A DNA stretch of 64,000 nucleotides from Ochotona curzoniae (Eukaryota > Chordata > Mammalia > Lagomorpha > Ochotonidae): the NCBI RefSeq assembly GCF_017591425.1, contig NW_024466599.1:74070501-74134500 (forward strand), read 5' to 3'. How positions within the stretch are numbered: position 1 is the first letter of the stretch; each line of letters starts with the position of its first letter. Under the pieces are notes generated by a model, which was not told where the DNA came from, searched no databases, and saw nothing but the letters and a program-made list of their open reading frames with translations. The translations under genes were made by a program, and so were the position numbers. Below are positions 45,865 to 56,340 of the stretch, piece by piece.

Positions 45865-46168
45865 GTGGGGGAGTGTGTTTGGAATAGCAGTTTAAGTGAA
45901 GTTTTGGATGCCTGTAACCCAAATCACAACATCTGTTTCCAAGTGTGCACTCGGTTCTCAAACCATTAGCCTGCTGATGCACACTGAGGAACATGGCACA
46001 TGATATGTTAGAGTTCCTCCCGTGCATGTGGGAAACTCAGTTGGCTTTGCCGGTTCTGGATTCAAGCATCTGAGCTCAAATGCTGCAGGCATTCCACAGG
46101 TAAACCAACAGAGAATCCATCTCTCTCTTCTTTCTCCCATTTAGCCTTTCAGATACATACAAACAAGG
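45865..46168 (+). mobile_element. Old lagomorph SINE
   Basis: 'GGGGGAGTGTGTTTGGAATA' head remnant, 'CCATGTGGGAAACTC'-type body at about 46022-46040 and a (CT)n leading to 'CCTTTCAGATACATACAAAC'. Confidence 0.6.
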
Positions 46169-46420
46169 AAAACAGTGTAATGGCAGCTAGACCTGACGGT
46201 GAGGAGTAAAAACTGCAGAAATCAAATGTGAAACATAAATATTTCAAATTTATCACTGCAAAACAACGAGGAAATAATTTAGCTTTAAAAAAATTTAAAT
46301 TTAAAAATAGCTTTAACTCTAAAGAGCAAGAATGTTGAAGTAGCAGAACCAACTTTCCCTCTTCCTAATTTCCCTTCTTACTAACATCTCGTATTTCCTA
46401 AAATATTTGTCAAAATTACT
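46169..46420. other. Non-coding stretch, nothing recognised
   Basis: AT-rich; no exon supported. Confidence 0.5.
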
Positions 46421-46478
46421 GGGCCTTGGGCCAATGCAGTAACCTAGTGGCTAAAGTATCATGCTGGGCCCTGAAATT
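46421..46478 (+). mobile_element. SINE head fragment only
   Basis: 'GGGCCTTGGGCCAATGCAGT' and 'AACCTAGTGGCTAAAGTATC' match the first 55-60 bases of the lagomorph SINE, including the A box. The rest is absent. SINE copies normally lose the 5' end, so loss of the 3' part implies later deletion or interruption. Confidence 0.75.
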
Positions 46479-47009
46479 GTATTTATTATGATGACTTCTT
46501 TAATTTCTGGTTCATTTTGCTCCTATTTAATTAATTTTAATAATTAATTTTTATTATTTAATTCTCTTATTTTATTCCAAAAAATTATACTTTAAATATA
46601 AATGTCTCCTATGGTAACACTTCACATATTTTCACATATCCGCATAATTATTATATTCATATGACATACCATATCCATTTTTCCACCTGCTCCTTTGATA
46701 CATTTCTTATGTGTCTTATTATTTATGAAGTGATAAAGTCCCATAGATTTAATTCTTTTGTAGTTTTGTTATTACCTTCTGGCTTTATTGTACTATTTAC
46801 AGAGCATGTGTGAAAAACTTTATTCTGTAAAATAATTAGCATTTGCTTTTAACTAATATAATCATCTGATTTAGCCTAAAACACTTAAAGTGTATATGTA
46901 ATCGAGTATTATATTAAATTATAATTAATTTAAATTAAATTAGTTTTATGACTTAGTCCTTATTGATTTTAAGATTTATTTAGCTACAATACATTAAGAG
47001 CTCATAGAA
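46479..47009. other. Very AT-rich non-coding stretch
   Basis: TAATTTAATTAA-type sequence, probably eroded LINE material, with no assignable motif. Confidence 0.45.
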
Positions 47010-47330
47010 GGCCAGATGCAGTAGCCTAGTGGCTAAAGTCCTTGCCTTGCTTGCACCGGGATCCCATATAGCTGCTAGTTCCTATGCCAGCTGCTTCACT
47101 TCCCATCCAGCTCCCTGCTTGTAGCCTGGGAAAGTAGTCAAGGATGACCCAAAGCCTTGGATCCTGTACCTGTGTGGGAGACCCGGAAAAGGCTCCTGGC
47201 TCCAGGCTTCAGATCTGCTCAGCTCTGGTCATTGTGGCCACTTGGGAAGTGAACCAGTGGATCTTTCTCTCAGCCTCTCCTTCTCTCTGTAAATCTGGCT
47301 TTCCAATAAGAACAATAAGTAAATCTTTTT
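47010..47330 (+). mobile_element. Fairly young lagomorph SINE
   Basis: 'GGCCAGATGCAGTAGCCTAG' head with A box 'TAGCCTAGTGGCTAAAGTCC', 'GGGATCCCATATAGCTGC', 'AGTTCCTATGCCAGC' at the B-box position (degenerate), 'AAGCCTTGGATCCTGTACC' and tail 'GGCTTTCCAATAAGAACAAT'. Confidence 0.92.
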
Positions 47331-47810
47331 CAATAAAAGCAAATAGAACTTTTTCAAAACTTCTCACTTTGGTTGAAAATCAGCTTTCCTTTGTGTTTGT
47401 AACACCCTTCTTTTATATAATTTGATGCCATAAAATTCTATCCAGCAAGTTGCACACACATTGTTATCTTGCATGATGCCTTAAGTTTTTAAGATTTTGA
47501 TTTCGTCACACACAATTTTATTCTAGAATGTGCTGTATTTGATATTAACTCATTTTCATCTCCTGTCATCTATCTAAAAAACATGGATTTGGTATCTAAA
47601 GATCAGATAGGATGTATTTGTCATTATATTGTTAAGCCTAGTGTTTAAATTCATCATGAAATTCTTATTTAACCCATGTCCCTCCACAAGAGGACTTTTA
47701 ACAGGAGAACAAAGTGCTGTAACTGGATTAAATCTCATAGTAGGGTCCAAAAGAATACTCACACCAATCATAATGTAATACATACCTCCAGGGCACATGT
47801 TTCAAAAAGT
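47331..47810. other. Non-coding stretch, nothing recognised
   Basis: AT-rich; no motif of note. Confidence 0.5.
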
Positions 47811-47866
47811 TAGTGGTGATAGAATTGAACCATAACCATCATTTCAGTCCACAAACTTTTTGAAAT
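47811..47866. mobile_element. Short palindromic MITE derivative
   Basis: 'TTCAAAAAGTTAGTGG' and 'CCACAAACTTTTTGAA' are inverted ends only 56 bp apart, about half the full element. Probably an internally deleted copy. Confidence 0.55.
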
Positions 47867-47880
47867 CTATGTATACAAGA

Positions 47881-47990
47881 AACTTCAAACAGTTCATGAG
47901 AAAACGCAAACATGAAAAAAAACAAATTTCAAAAGTCGGCATCGACTGAAATTTTAATCCCATTCCTCACCATTTTTTGAAATATCCTTG
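47881..47990 (-). mobile_element. Palindromic MITE, copy 7
   Basis: 'AACTTCAAACAGTTCATGAG' left end, 'ACAAATTTCAAAAGTCGG' core and 'CACCATTTTTTGAAATATCC' right end, with a short insertion in the core. It sits 14 bp from the short derivative. Confidence 0.7.
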
Positions 47991-48938
47991 TATATATTCT
48001 AATTTCTCCGGTTATGCTTAAATCATCCCATCTCCTTACCTTGTTTGTTATTTATTTTTAAAGTTTTAAAGAATATGATTGTATCTTAGTTTGCAAACTT
48101 TCAGAGTGTGCCTGTCTGACAAAGGTCATGCATCTTGTAGCTCAGGAAATACCGCTGTAGCTGAATGCCTATCAAGGTGAGAACACTGTTGTAAAAAGAT
48201 TTATCATTCTGAAAATTTCCTTCAGGCAGGTCAAAATGTAGCAGGCAATTTTTCCCTCAGACTGCAAATTTTCTTTAGAAATGATTGTAACTGTTTGAGC
48301 CCTCTGTAAAATTACCTCTACCTCTGCCCATACCTCGTTGTTTCTAAATCCAAAATGACAACGTCACTCACGCAGCTTCTATTGGGTCTCCCTCCTCATA
48401 CAAATGACATCTAACTTAAGGCTTCAGTGTAACGTTTTCACTTTCAGTGGTTAAACATTTGCAACTTCGGGATACATTGAAAATTCATTTTCCTATAATT
48501 AACTCCCTCCAGGATGGTGTGCATGAAATAGTAAAATCATAATGAACTTTGGAAACAAACTTGGAGACCATTTTGTGAAACTCTTATTTACATATGAGAG
48601 ACTTGGCTCCGGAGAGATTCTGCGATTTGTGCAGTGAAAAAAAAAAAAAATCATGATGTTAGAAAATTTGTGTTTGCCCAGCAAAATAGGACCAGGCAGA
48701 AAGTTGAACTGATTCCCTGTATAATTCAGATCAAAAGAAACTGAAGTGTCTGAATTCCAAAAAGCCAAACTGTATGTTTGCCCTCAAGTATCAGGATGAA
48801 TTCATTTATAGTTCCATGCTTTCGGATTTGTCACTTGAACACTGATGATTATTTAAGCATAGCAAGTCCAACAGTCATTTTTGTTAACATTTATTAACTA
48901 TCTATTATATGTTGACACTTAGCTGATTGCCACTAGGT
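47991..48938. other. Non-coding stretch
   Basis: Mostly unique. 'CTTATTTACATATGAGAGAC' at about 48584 hints at an eroded MIR on the minus strand but is not secure. An A14 run is at 48637-48650. No exon supported. Confidence 0.45.
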
Positions 48939-49045
48939 TTTCAAGAAGTTCACAGGTAATGCCTGTTGTGGAAAAAAAGATTTATATACATTTCAAAATG
49001 TTTGCACCCATATAAATATTTTTAATTCAAATTGCAAAAAAAAAA
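48939..49045 (-). mobile_element. Palindromic MITE, copy 8
   Basis: 'TTTTCAAGAAGTTCACAGG' left end, 'TACATTTCAAAATGTTTGCA' core; the right end has decayed into an A-run. Confidence 0.6.
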
Positions 49046-50114
49046 TATTTGAACTGCTGCTGAAGATACCTTGACACTTTCAAACTCACAACTCACAGCA
49101 CTTCTGTAGAGAAGCAATACTGTAAACCACACTTCATAAAATTCAAAACTCTTGTGTGTGAAAAAAAAAATTGTGCCTGGATTGTGCACATCTATATATC
49201 TAGTGAGAAAATCAGATGATCAAGAAAAAATAACTACTCTCCTGACTGCAAACTGTACCCTAGTATTGGCAAATCTCAGTTGGTAAAGCATGTGGGAGAG
49301 TCCCTTGAATCCTGTTATGGTGGCTCTGTTCCCCACCCCTTGACTTGTGTGCCAGGCTTCTTATGCCAGAGGCCTTTCCTTCAGAGAACAGCCCTTGGAC
49401 TCTGGGTCTGTATCCTTGTTCCCTTAGTCCCAAGTCAGCACATCTCTCAGATTTGGTTCAAGCTTAGGGACAAGCCTGGGGCTTGGAGTTCCCTGCCATG
49501 ATTCCCTCATTTGTTTTCCTTTCTTTACCTGGCTTCTTCATAGCTCTTCTTACCAGTTCCGCCAGGATTGCTTGCCTCATGCATAGCCTGCACACAAATC
49601 CTCATCTCACACCTGTTTCTCAACACTGCCACGTGTGATGTCCACGCTCTTGTTTTGGGTGTTTGGGAGATGTGCACACGGATGGAGAGCATCAGGATCA
49701 CACCCGTATGTCTTCATCCTGTTCCTCTCTTGGCTATCAGACAGGCTGTCTGGGAATAATTCTTGAGAAACTTTGATTCTTCTTCAGATTCCAAGCAAAG
49801 AGGTATGGTTGTATAAAAGTTGTCATAGCAGTATCTGTAGATTTTACCTTTTCAGCTTTACCTAGTGGAACCTCTACTTCTTTTACTCTCTAGGGATTCA
49901 CACAGCAGTTCAAATGATGCCAAGTTCACTAAAGCTTGATGAAATGATCAGCCATTTCTCTTTGCCAATTTGACCAGCCCAGTCTTGCCCTAAAAGCTCT
50001 CCTGAGTGGAGGGACTTGAAGTCTCATTCTCATTGGCCAGAAGGACAGCACTCTGTGTGAAAATCTGTCCATCATATCGTTGCCAAGGCTCAGAACGCTT
50101 ATGTTTTCATTTAT
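49046..50114. other. Non-coding stretch, nothing recognised
   Basis: The part 49270-49780 is less AT-rich than its surroundings and could be an old unidentified repeat. Frames show no domain. Confidence 0.45.
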
Positions 50115-50430
50115 TTGAAAGTTTAAGGAAAGTGGTTTATTTGACTCGCAATTCTGTGGATTGGAAAGTAGCATATTTTAGTTTCTGTGTCTCGTGGAGC
50201 CCCTACTCCACCCCAACTGGGCCATTGATCACATGCAGAGATACCAAGCACTTGAGGGCTAGAGGACTCACTCTATAAGCACCTGCCCTGGTGACATCTC
50301 ACCCAACTGAGAAAACTACGATAATTCCGTCCATAAGTGGCATCACCAGCATCTAATCACGTGTTACCAGATCCCAAGACTCACTCCACACTGCCCTCAC
50401 TGAGGACTGAGGATTCAGCATAGGAACCTT
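50115..50430 (-). mobile_element. Possible MaLR/MLT-type LTR remnant, minus strand
   Basis: 'GTGGTTTATTTGACTCGCAA', 'TTCTGTGGATTGGAAAG' and 'CACTCTATAAGCACCTGCCC' resemble the complement of a common mammalian LTR family. Ends not found. Confidence 0.35.
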
Positions 50431-50880
50431 CAGGGAATACATCTTCCTCCTATCTCAACCACAGCAGCCTCCTCGTGTCTGTCCTGACTCACAAAACTTT
50501 GAGAACTCACCAGCCTCCAGGAGAAGGATGCAATACCTTTCCTGGTTAAACAACACTGTCCTTAACCTTGATCTCTACTTGGGACCTGAGTTCATCTCCT
50601 CCACTCTTTAACTGATATTTCATCTGCCACACGATGAACTCATCCCCTTTTCCTCTAACTCACCACAGATTTTAATTTTCTTATGGCCAGAGACTTCATT
50701 TCAGGTGAATCCATTCACAGTGATCATTGCAGACTTTATCTTTTCATGTAATTTTGCAGAAAATTCATCTTCTTTACTTAAGAAAATTTGTGGGAATATT
50801 ACCCTCAGATTTGAATCATGCGCAGAAATGAACGTCACTTAAAAATGTCACAAATGTCATTGGTGACACTGAACTGAGTA
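50431..50880. other. Non-coding stretch, nothing recognised
   Basis: No motif of note. Confidence 0.45.
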
Positions 50881-50884
50881 GGTA

Positions 50885-51163
50885 TTGCCTCTCTCTCTCT
50901 CTCTCATTTGTATCTGTTAGTGTGCTTCCCAAATGTCTATAATGTCCTGGCTGGGAGAGGACAGAGTGGGTGCTTGGACTGTCATCTGGATCGCCTACAT
51001 GGGTGGCAGGAATCCAAGGACGTGATCCATCACCTGCTTCCTCTAGGGCCTGTATCAGTAGCAGACTGGAGTCAGGAGTCAGCACCTAACTTGGGAACTA
51101 CAAAATAGGATGGGAGTTGCTTGTGGGCTTTGTTTGCTTTTTTAACTGCTGGGCTACATGACT
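50885..51163 (-). mobile_element. Old lagomorph SINE, minus strand
   Basis: 'GGGTGGCAGGAATCCAAGGA', 'TGATCCATCACCTGCTTCC' and 'GTCAGGAGTCAGCACCTAAC' are body blocks in complement; head complement is 'TTTAACTGCTGGGCTAC'. Confidence 0.65.
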
Positions 51164-51374
51164 AAGTAAAATGTTGTCTTTTTAAATAAAAATTTTTTAT
51201 CAGGATGCTCAGAACCCACTTTCTTGAAGTCCTCCATTTTCCACTTAGAAGAGACATGTTCCAACCCAATGGAGAATTCTACTCGAACAATTTGAATCTG
51301 GAGATGAATGTAGCACACCTGGTGCCACTACATGGGCACAACTGAACTTCTGAGGGCCAAACGGATTCACAGAT

Positions 51375-51430
51375 GCCCTGCTTGACTCATGAGGAAACTG
51401 AGACTGAGGTAGGAAGAGAGCCCGTGAACT
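51375..51430 (-). mobile_element. MIR scrap, minus strand
   Basis: 'GACTCATGAGGAAACTGAGA' is the typical MIR 3' core complement; short. Confidence 0.5.
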
Positions 51431-52073
51431 TCCTTTATTTTTTTTAAAGCTATGATATAAATTGAGACCTTGACAAAAGAAACATACAGAAACAGAAGAC
51501 AGGAGATGTCCAATATTTTCCTTCAACTCACCATTGTGGAATTAGTCCCAGCATTGGACCAGTATAGCTGTATCAAACAGTCTCATTCTGAGACAAAGGT
51601 CAAATGTCTGCCCCTAGATTATACTGGCATCAAAAGCTGTAGGTTTCAGAGGAAATTATTCAATCATATGTCATAGTGAAGCTCAATTCTGAAACCAGAT
51701 CTCCTCAGTTTACAAATGAATCAGATTACAGTTGGAGGATTTCCATCTGTGATTACGTCCGCAGCAGCAATCAGGTCCTCGTGGTGGATGTCAGTGCAGG
51801 AGTCAGGGTGTCCACTCTGACGCTTTTATTGCAGAACCCATGCACGTGTGTTCTCTTCCTAAGAAGGATTTAGAACCAAGCCTTAGTCGGTAGCTCTGGA
51901 GTGCGATGTCTGAGTGGGAGGTAGCTGGTGGAACCGCAGACTGAATAGGGCCGACAGCAGAGATGCCATCCCTCAATCATTATTGAGCAGGCCTGCTCTG
52001 CGTTTGTGGAGGTCACGTGGGTGGATCTGCCCAGGTACGATAGGCAGACACTGTTTTTTGGTGCAAAGAGGAG
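51431..52073. other. Non-coding stretch, nothing recognised
   Basis: No exon supported. The frames at 51470-51873 have no domain I recognise. Confidence 0.45.
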
Positions 52074-52335
52074 GTAAAGAGACAGAAAAAGATCGATAGG
52101 GGAGAGAAAGAAAGAGAGAAAGAAAAGAAAGAGCTTATTACTTACTCTATAACCACCTGCTCTGCTGACATCACTGTTTTCACTGATTCTCTTCCCAAAC
52201 ATTCCCAATATCCTTATGGATTGAAGCCAGGAACTGGGAATTGAGAACTCAATCCAGGTATCCCATATGGATGGCAGAACCATCACCACTGCCTCCTAGG
52301 GCTGCAATGGCCTGAGGCTGGAATCAATAACCAAG
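52074..52335 (-). mobile_element. Old lagomorph SINE, minus strand
   Basis: (GA)-rich start, 'AGAACTCAATCCAGGTATCC' and 'GGATGGCAGAACCATCACC' body complement, of the older variant seen at 25741-26024. Confidence 0.65.
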
Positions 52336-52530
52336 GCAAAATGCCGCACCCAACTGCAGTCATCCTAATGTGTGTCTTAATTTCCAGTCCATCCTCAGAT
52401 CCGACAGATTTTAGACACAGTTATTTAGCCCTGATCTCTTAGCCCACGGTACAACTGTTGAGTGACAGTCATGCTTTTTATGTTACTATAAGAACATTTG
52501 TTGACATTGCTATGTCTGAAATTATTTTGG
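52336..52530. other. Short unique interval
   Basis: Nothing recognised between two SINEs. Confidence 0.4.
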
Positions 52531-52824
52531 TAAAGATTTTTCTAACTACCTATTTGAAAGACAGAAGTAGCCTGAATTACGGAGAACACACACACACACA
52601 CACACACACAGGAAAGAGAAGTATAATCACATCGACTGGAGCCAGCAGCTTTATCTGGGTCTTCTATTCTGGTGCAGGGACCCAAGGACTTGGACCACCT
52701 TCCACTGCTTTCCCAAGTGCATTAGCAAGCACCTGGATTTGAAATGGAATAATCATGAGTTGAAACTGTGCCCATGTCACTGCCGGCCCTACAGGCTAAG
52801 AAGCTTAACTCACTGCACCAAACA
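52531..52824 (-). mobile_element. Lagomorph SINE with internal (CA)n, minus strand
   Basis: 'AAAGATTTTTCTAACTACCT' tail complement, (CA)n at 52588-52611, 'CAGGGACCCAAGGACTTGGA' body and 'TTAACTCACTGCACCAAAC' head complement. The (CA)n replaces the usual (GA)n. Confidence 0.83.
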
Positions 52825-52839
52825 AGGGGGAACTAGATG

Positions 52840-53270
52840 CATAAATTTTAAGACATTGAATATCTGGAGATTCTAAAATGGTTTAAGCCATTCAGCTTGC
52901 TTGGTGCAAAGCCCTAAGATCTTGATCTTAAGAAAAATGGGTCCAGGAAGACCCTGAAGGGGCTTGCCTCCCCTCAAATCCTCAGCCTCGTGAAGAAAAG
53001 CGACCTACACAGCAGCAGGCCCTTGCTAACCTGTGGTTGACAAGGGGTAGTGATGACAGCCACCACCAAGAACTCTGTTGAAAAGGACAGGACAGAAGAG
53101 CAAGCAATTTACTCCATCTGGGAGACACCAGGACTTCACAGAGGACATGCTTCAAGCCTCTCAAATGGCACTCGAGAAACGGCTAAGCAGAAGAAGCACC
53201 CAGAGACCCAAAAAGTGCAACTACAATTGGGAGCACTGGATCCTTGGATATCCAGCAATAGCACTTATGT
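52840..53270 (+). other. Unassigned block with transcript-like composition
   Basis: Less AT-rich than its surroundings and followed at 53289 by AATAAA, but that signal belongs to the SINE tail region. A plus-strand frame from 53050 runs into the SINE. I recognise no parent gene. It may be a fragment of a processed pseudogene or an unknown repeat. Confidence 0.2.
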
Positions 53271-53603
53271 CTTTTTAAATCTTTTTCTAAATAAAGATGT
53301 ATACTATTGTTATTTGAAATACCAAGTTGCAGAAAAAGGACACAGAAAGATTTCCAATTGCTGCTTCACTTTGCAAATGGCTATAACAGCCAGAGCTGAG
53401 CTGATCCGAAGCCAAGAAGCTGAAGCTTCTTCCAGATCTCCCACTGGGGTTCAGTGCCCAAGGACTTGAGCCATCCCCCAGTGCTTCCTCAGGCCATTAG
53501 CAGGGAGCAGGATTGGAAGTGGAGCAGCTGGGACGTGAACCGGTGCCCACATAGGATGTCAGTGATGCAGGCTAAGGATCAGCCTACTATGACATGGTGC
53601 CAA
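53271..53603 (-). mobile_element. Lagomorph SINE, minus strand
   Basis: 'AAATCTTTTTCTAAATAAAG' tail complement, 'GTGCCCAAGGACTTGAGCCA', 'GACGTGAACCGGTGCCCACA' (B-box complement) and 'CCTACTATGACATGGTGCCA' head complement. Confidence 0.88.
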
Positions 53604-53939
53604 CCCAGCAATCATATCTGTAGACTAAGTGGACATCTGGGCGCATGATCAAGGTAGGTTTGTGTCATCACATCATGACGTTCTAGTAAATGTTGCCTTA
53701 GTCAATGTAACTGTGCCTTTTGTTAAATTATACTGTGATGATGCAAATTGATTTCCCACACTAAAATACATTCTTTAGCAGGTAAACATGACAGCCGTGG
53801 TTAAAAGTAGTATTACACTCACATTGGGCTTGCTCCTTGGTAAGGAAGCATGAGGTGCGTATTTTCTCTAAGCAAATAAAAGGAGAGGCTGCAGGGCAGG
53901 CTGCACTTCGACCTGTGCCTGCGCACTGGAGAGCCACAC

Positions 53940-54230
53940 AAAACGTCCCTTCTCACGCTTTGGCTTTGGGATTCACATGTCCTCAGATGAATGCCAGCAA
54001 GGGACAAAGACCCTTTTGTGTCAAGCCCTCACAAATGTGGAATCAGTTACCAGTCGATTTAAGAACAATTGGAAGCTTTTCCTGTTTTTAAGATGGAGCT
54101 GAAACAATACTGCCTGATGACTAGAAGTTGTCGTAATTGTTTTAATTGATGTTATTCTTGTGTTATCTCAGTTTATTGTGTATTTATAAGCGTTTGCTTA
54201 TCACAGGTCAGGCTTAAAAAAATGGGTCTT
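53940..54230 (+). pseudogene. Fossil end of an ancient LINE reverse-transcriptase ORF
   Basis: At 53998-54120 the plus strand encodes a stretch centred on Met-Trp-Asn-Gln-Leu-Pro-Val-Asp-Leu-Arg, followed after one frameshift at the T-run near 54086 by Phe-Lys-Met-Glu-Leu-Lys-Gln-Tyr-Cys-Leu. This order (LWNxLPxxLR ... FKxxLKxxL) is the usual C-terminus of vertebrate non-LTR retrotransposons of the L2/CR1/RTE kind. An AT-rich tail ('TTTAATTGATGTTATTC', 'TTGTGTATTTATAAGCG') follows as a 3' UTR would. Such elements died before the mammalian radiation, so legibility suggests purifying selection as regulatory DNA; that last step is inference. Confidence 0.5.
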
Positions 54231-55889
54231 CAGTTCCATTTACATACACAGCTAACAAATCAATCATGGCAGGGATGTATATTTCTCAGCCCCATTTGTT
54301 TATATCAGATGGGGCTGCCATGTGTAGTGTCTATACATTTCGTGCCCACATGTTTGTACCACATAGATAATCCATCTGAGATTGATTTCAACTTCACTTT
54401 TAAGTCTGCTGGACCCACAGAGCAAATATGCATCTTGAAACACAAGCTCAAGCAGTTTTTCTGCCACAGAAGAACAAAAAGAACTAATGTCGGATTTTTT
54501 TTTTAACTCTTTGTTACGGATCTATTTTAAGTGATGTGCCTGTGGCTTGTTGCTAGAATTTGCTGGAGAAGAAAGTTGCCATCAGAACACTGCAGTTCTC
54601 TAATTTCACACCAGGCATTTCTCTTCGCACCCCCTACAACTCTCCCGAAAAGCAAGAAGATGGCATGAACAAAGCCACAAAGACAATTACTTGAGAAGAA
54701 ATGCAGTTTAACATCAAGCATTTACATCACGGTTGATGGAGAAATGGCATGTTCAATTTACACTCTATTTATACATGAGAAATATCCATGCACACATTCC
54801 TACCTGTCTTTCAAATGCCCATATCCACAGCCATAGCGAACGAAGCAAGGAGCAATAAGGAAGAGACCGCTTTGTTTCATCTATTCCACTTACAAACTTA
54901 TAAGCCACCGCAGGAAAATGTGCTTTCCTCAAAATTTCACCATGCTGATGTGTTAATTCATTTCTAATCACAGCCAGGTGGCCGCTCCTGCTAGGAACCA
55001 CCACCTTGGCAGCTCGCTTTGGGAGATCTCCCTGGTGCTGTACAAATGGGATGGACAAATACAGACTTCAGAGGTTTGCTCTCTCGGCACCTAAATTTTC
55101 CCATTAGTCAAAATGCAAAGGAGTTTCCCATGTAAAAAGAGAACTCCTGAAGGTAAATATATGTGAAGGACAAAATCTCTTCTTTAGGAAGGACCCCTAG
55201 AAGTTGCCTGGCTCTTCCATTTCACTTAATACATGCCCAAATCCAAACGTTACCCAGGGTAGTTGTTTTGGAAGCAAGTCTTCTGGGGTTGGGGGAGGGG
55301 GAATGAGAGGAATTACAGTGTGCAAAATTGTATGAAAAAACCTGAAAAGGCTATTAGGGTCCATTGTGTCATTCCAGCTGCTACACAGACATACTTAGTC
55401 CATGTGTCAAAAATGCTTACTAAGTTTTTCTCTTCGAGGAAAATAAGCCATAAGTATACAATAGCCTTTGTCTCTTTCAAAGCTGGTTAGTGCAAGGCGC
55501 TGCAGCTCTGTAATGAAGGTACCCCCCAGCTCTGCACCCTGGGCCCCATCTCGGGTGACTCATGGCTTGCCATGACGTCTTTGGCTGTCACACATGCACA
55601 CACAAGTCGCAGGGGTCACTCCAAAGCTCTGTGTTGAGTACCCACACAGATGCAGCGTCAGGTGCTTTTGGAACATTCTCTTGTTTCTTTTGACAAGCTG
55701 TTTTTTTCTCAGGACCTCTGGAGTCATATATCATTCAATTCTGCACATGAAATGGAGGCTGATGACACTGAAGACCCCACGGCATCCCAAATGTGTAAGC
55801 CATGGCTGTAGGTGTTGATGAGGATGACTAGTCGACCAGTACCCAGGATGGGAACTGAACGTGCTGAAAGATGCTGTTAGTGGACAAGG
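54231..55889. other. Repeat-free stretch, CNE-like in parts
   Basis: No lagomorph SINE or L1 is visible. The part 54400-54460 has a weak second Phe-Lys...Lys-Leu-Lys pattern like the preceding fossil. The parts 54540-54760 and 54840-55060 are even in composition and may be conserved. No exon supported. Confidence 0.45.
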
Positions 55890-56340
55890 GGTCCATTTTT
55901 TGGGGGTGATGACAAATAACCAGCCTCAAGTGGGAGTTGCTCAGAGAGAGATTTATTTACTTGTGACAAGCATGGAGAAAAGGGGAAGGTACAGTTCCCT
56001 AAAGAAAACACATCCCAGACATCCGCTTTGCTAGGACTTTGATGGGAAGCATTAGGGGACTGCCCAAGATGTTCGTCCCTTGTTTGTGGTGTTCTGGCCA
56101 CCTCTGAGTCCAAAGATGCAAGAGATGATTTTCTAGAACCTCCTCTGAGAACCAAGCTCAAGAGAGTCAACTTTTAGATCCTCTGTCTGTGTTCCAGTAC
56201 TTCCCCCTTTGGCCTGAACCCTACTGTCTTGGTAACAAAATCCCCGCTAAGATCCACACGTTAGCACAGAGGAAGAACGATCATTTTCCCATAAGCATTT
56301 CCTGCTTTACTGCTGAGCGGGGTGTGAGCATCCCCAAGAC
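55890..56340 (-). repeat. 3' LTR of the ERV
   Basis: Matches the copy at 60020-60480 in several ordered blocks: 'TTTATTTACTTGTGACAAGC' versus 'TTTACTTACTTGTGATGAG', 'AAGATGTTCGTCCCTTG' versus 'AAAATGTTCACTCCTTG', and 'CTCTGTCTGTGTTCCAG' versus 'CTCTGCCTGTGTTCTAG'. The complement of a poly-A signal is at 55952-55957. Edges approximate. Confidence 0.65.
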
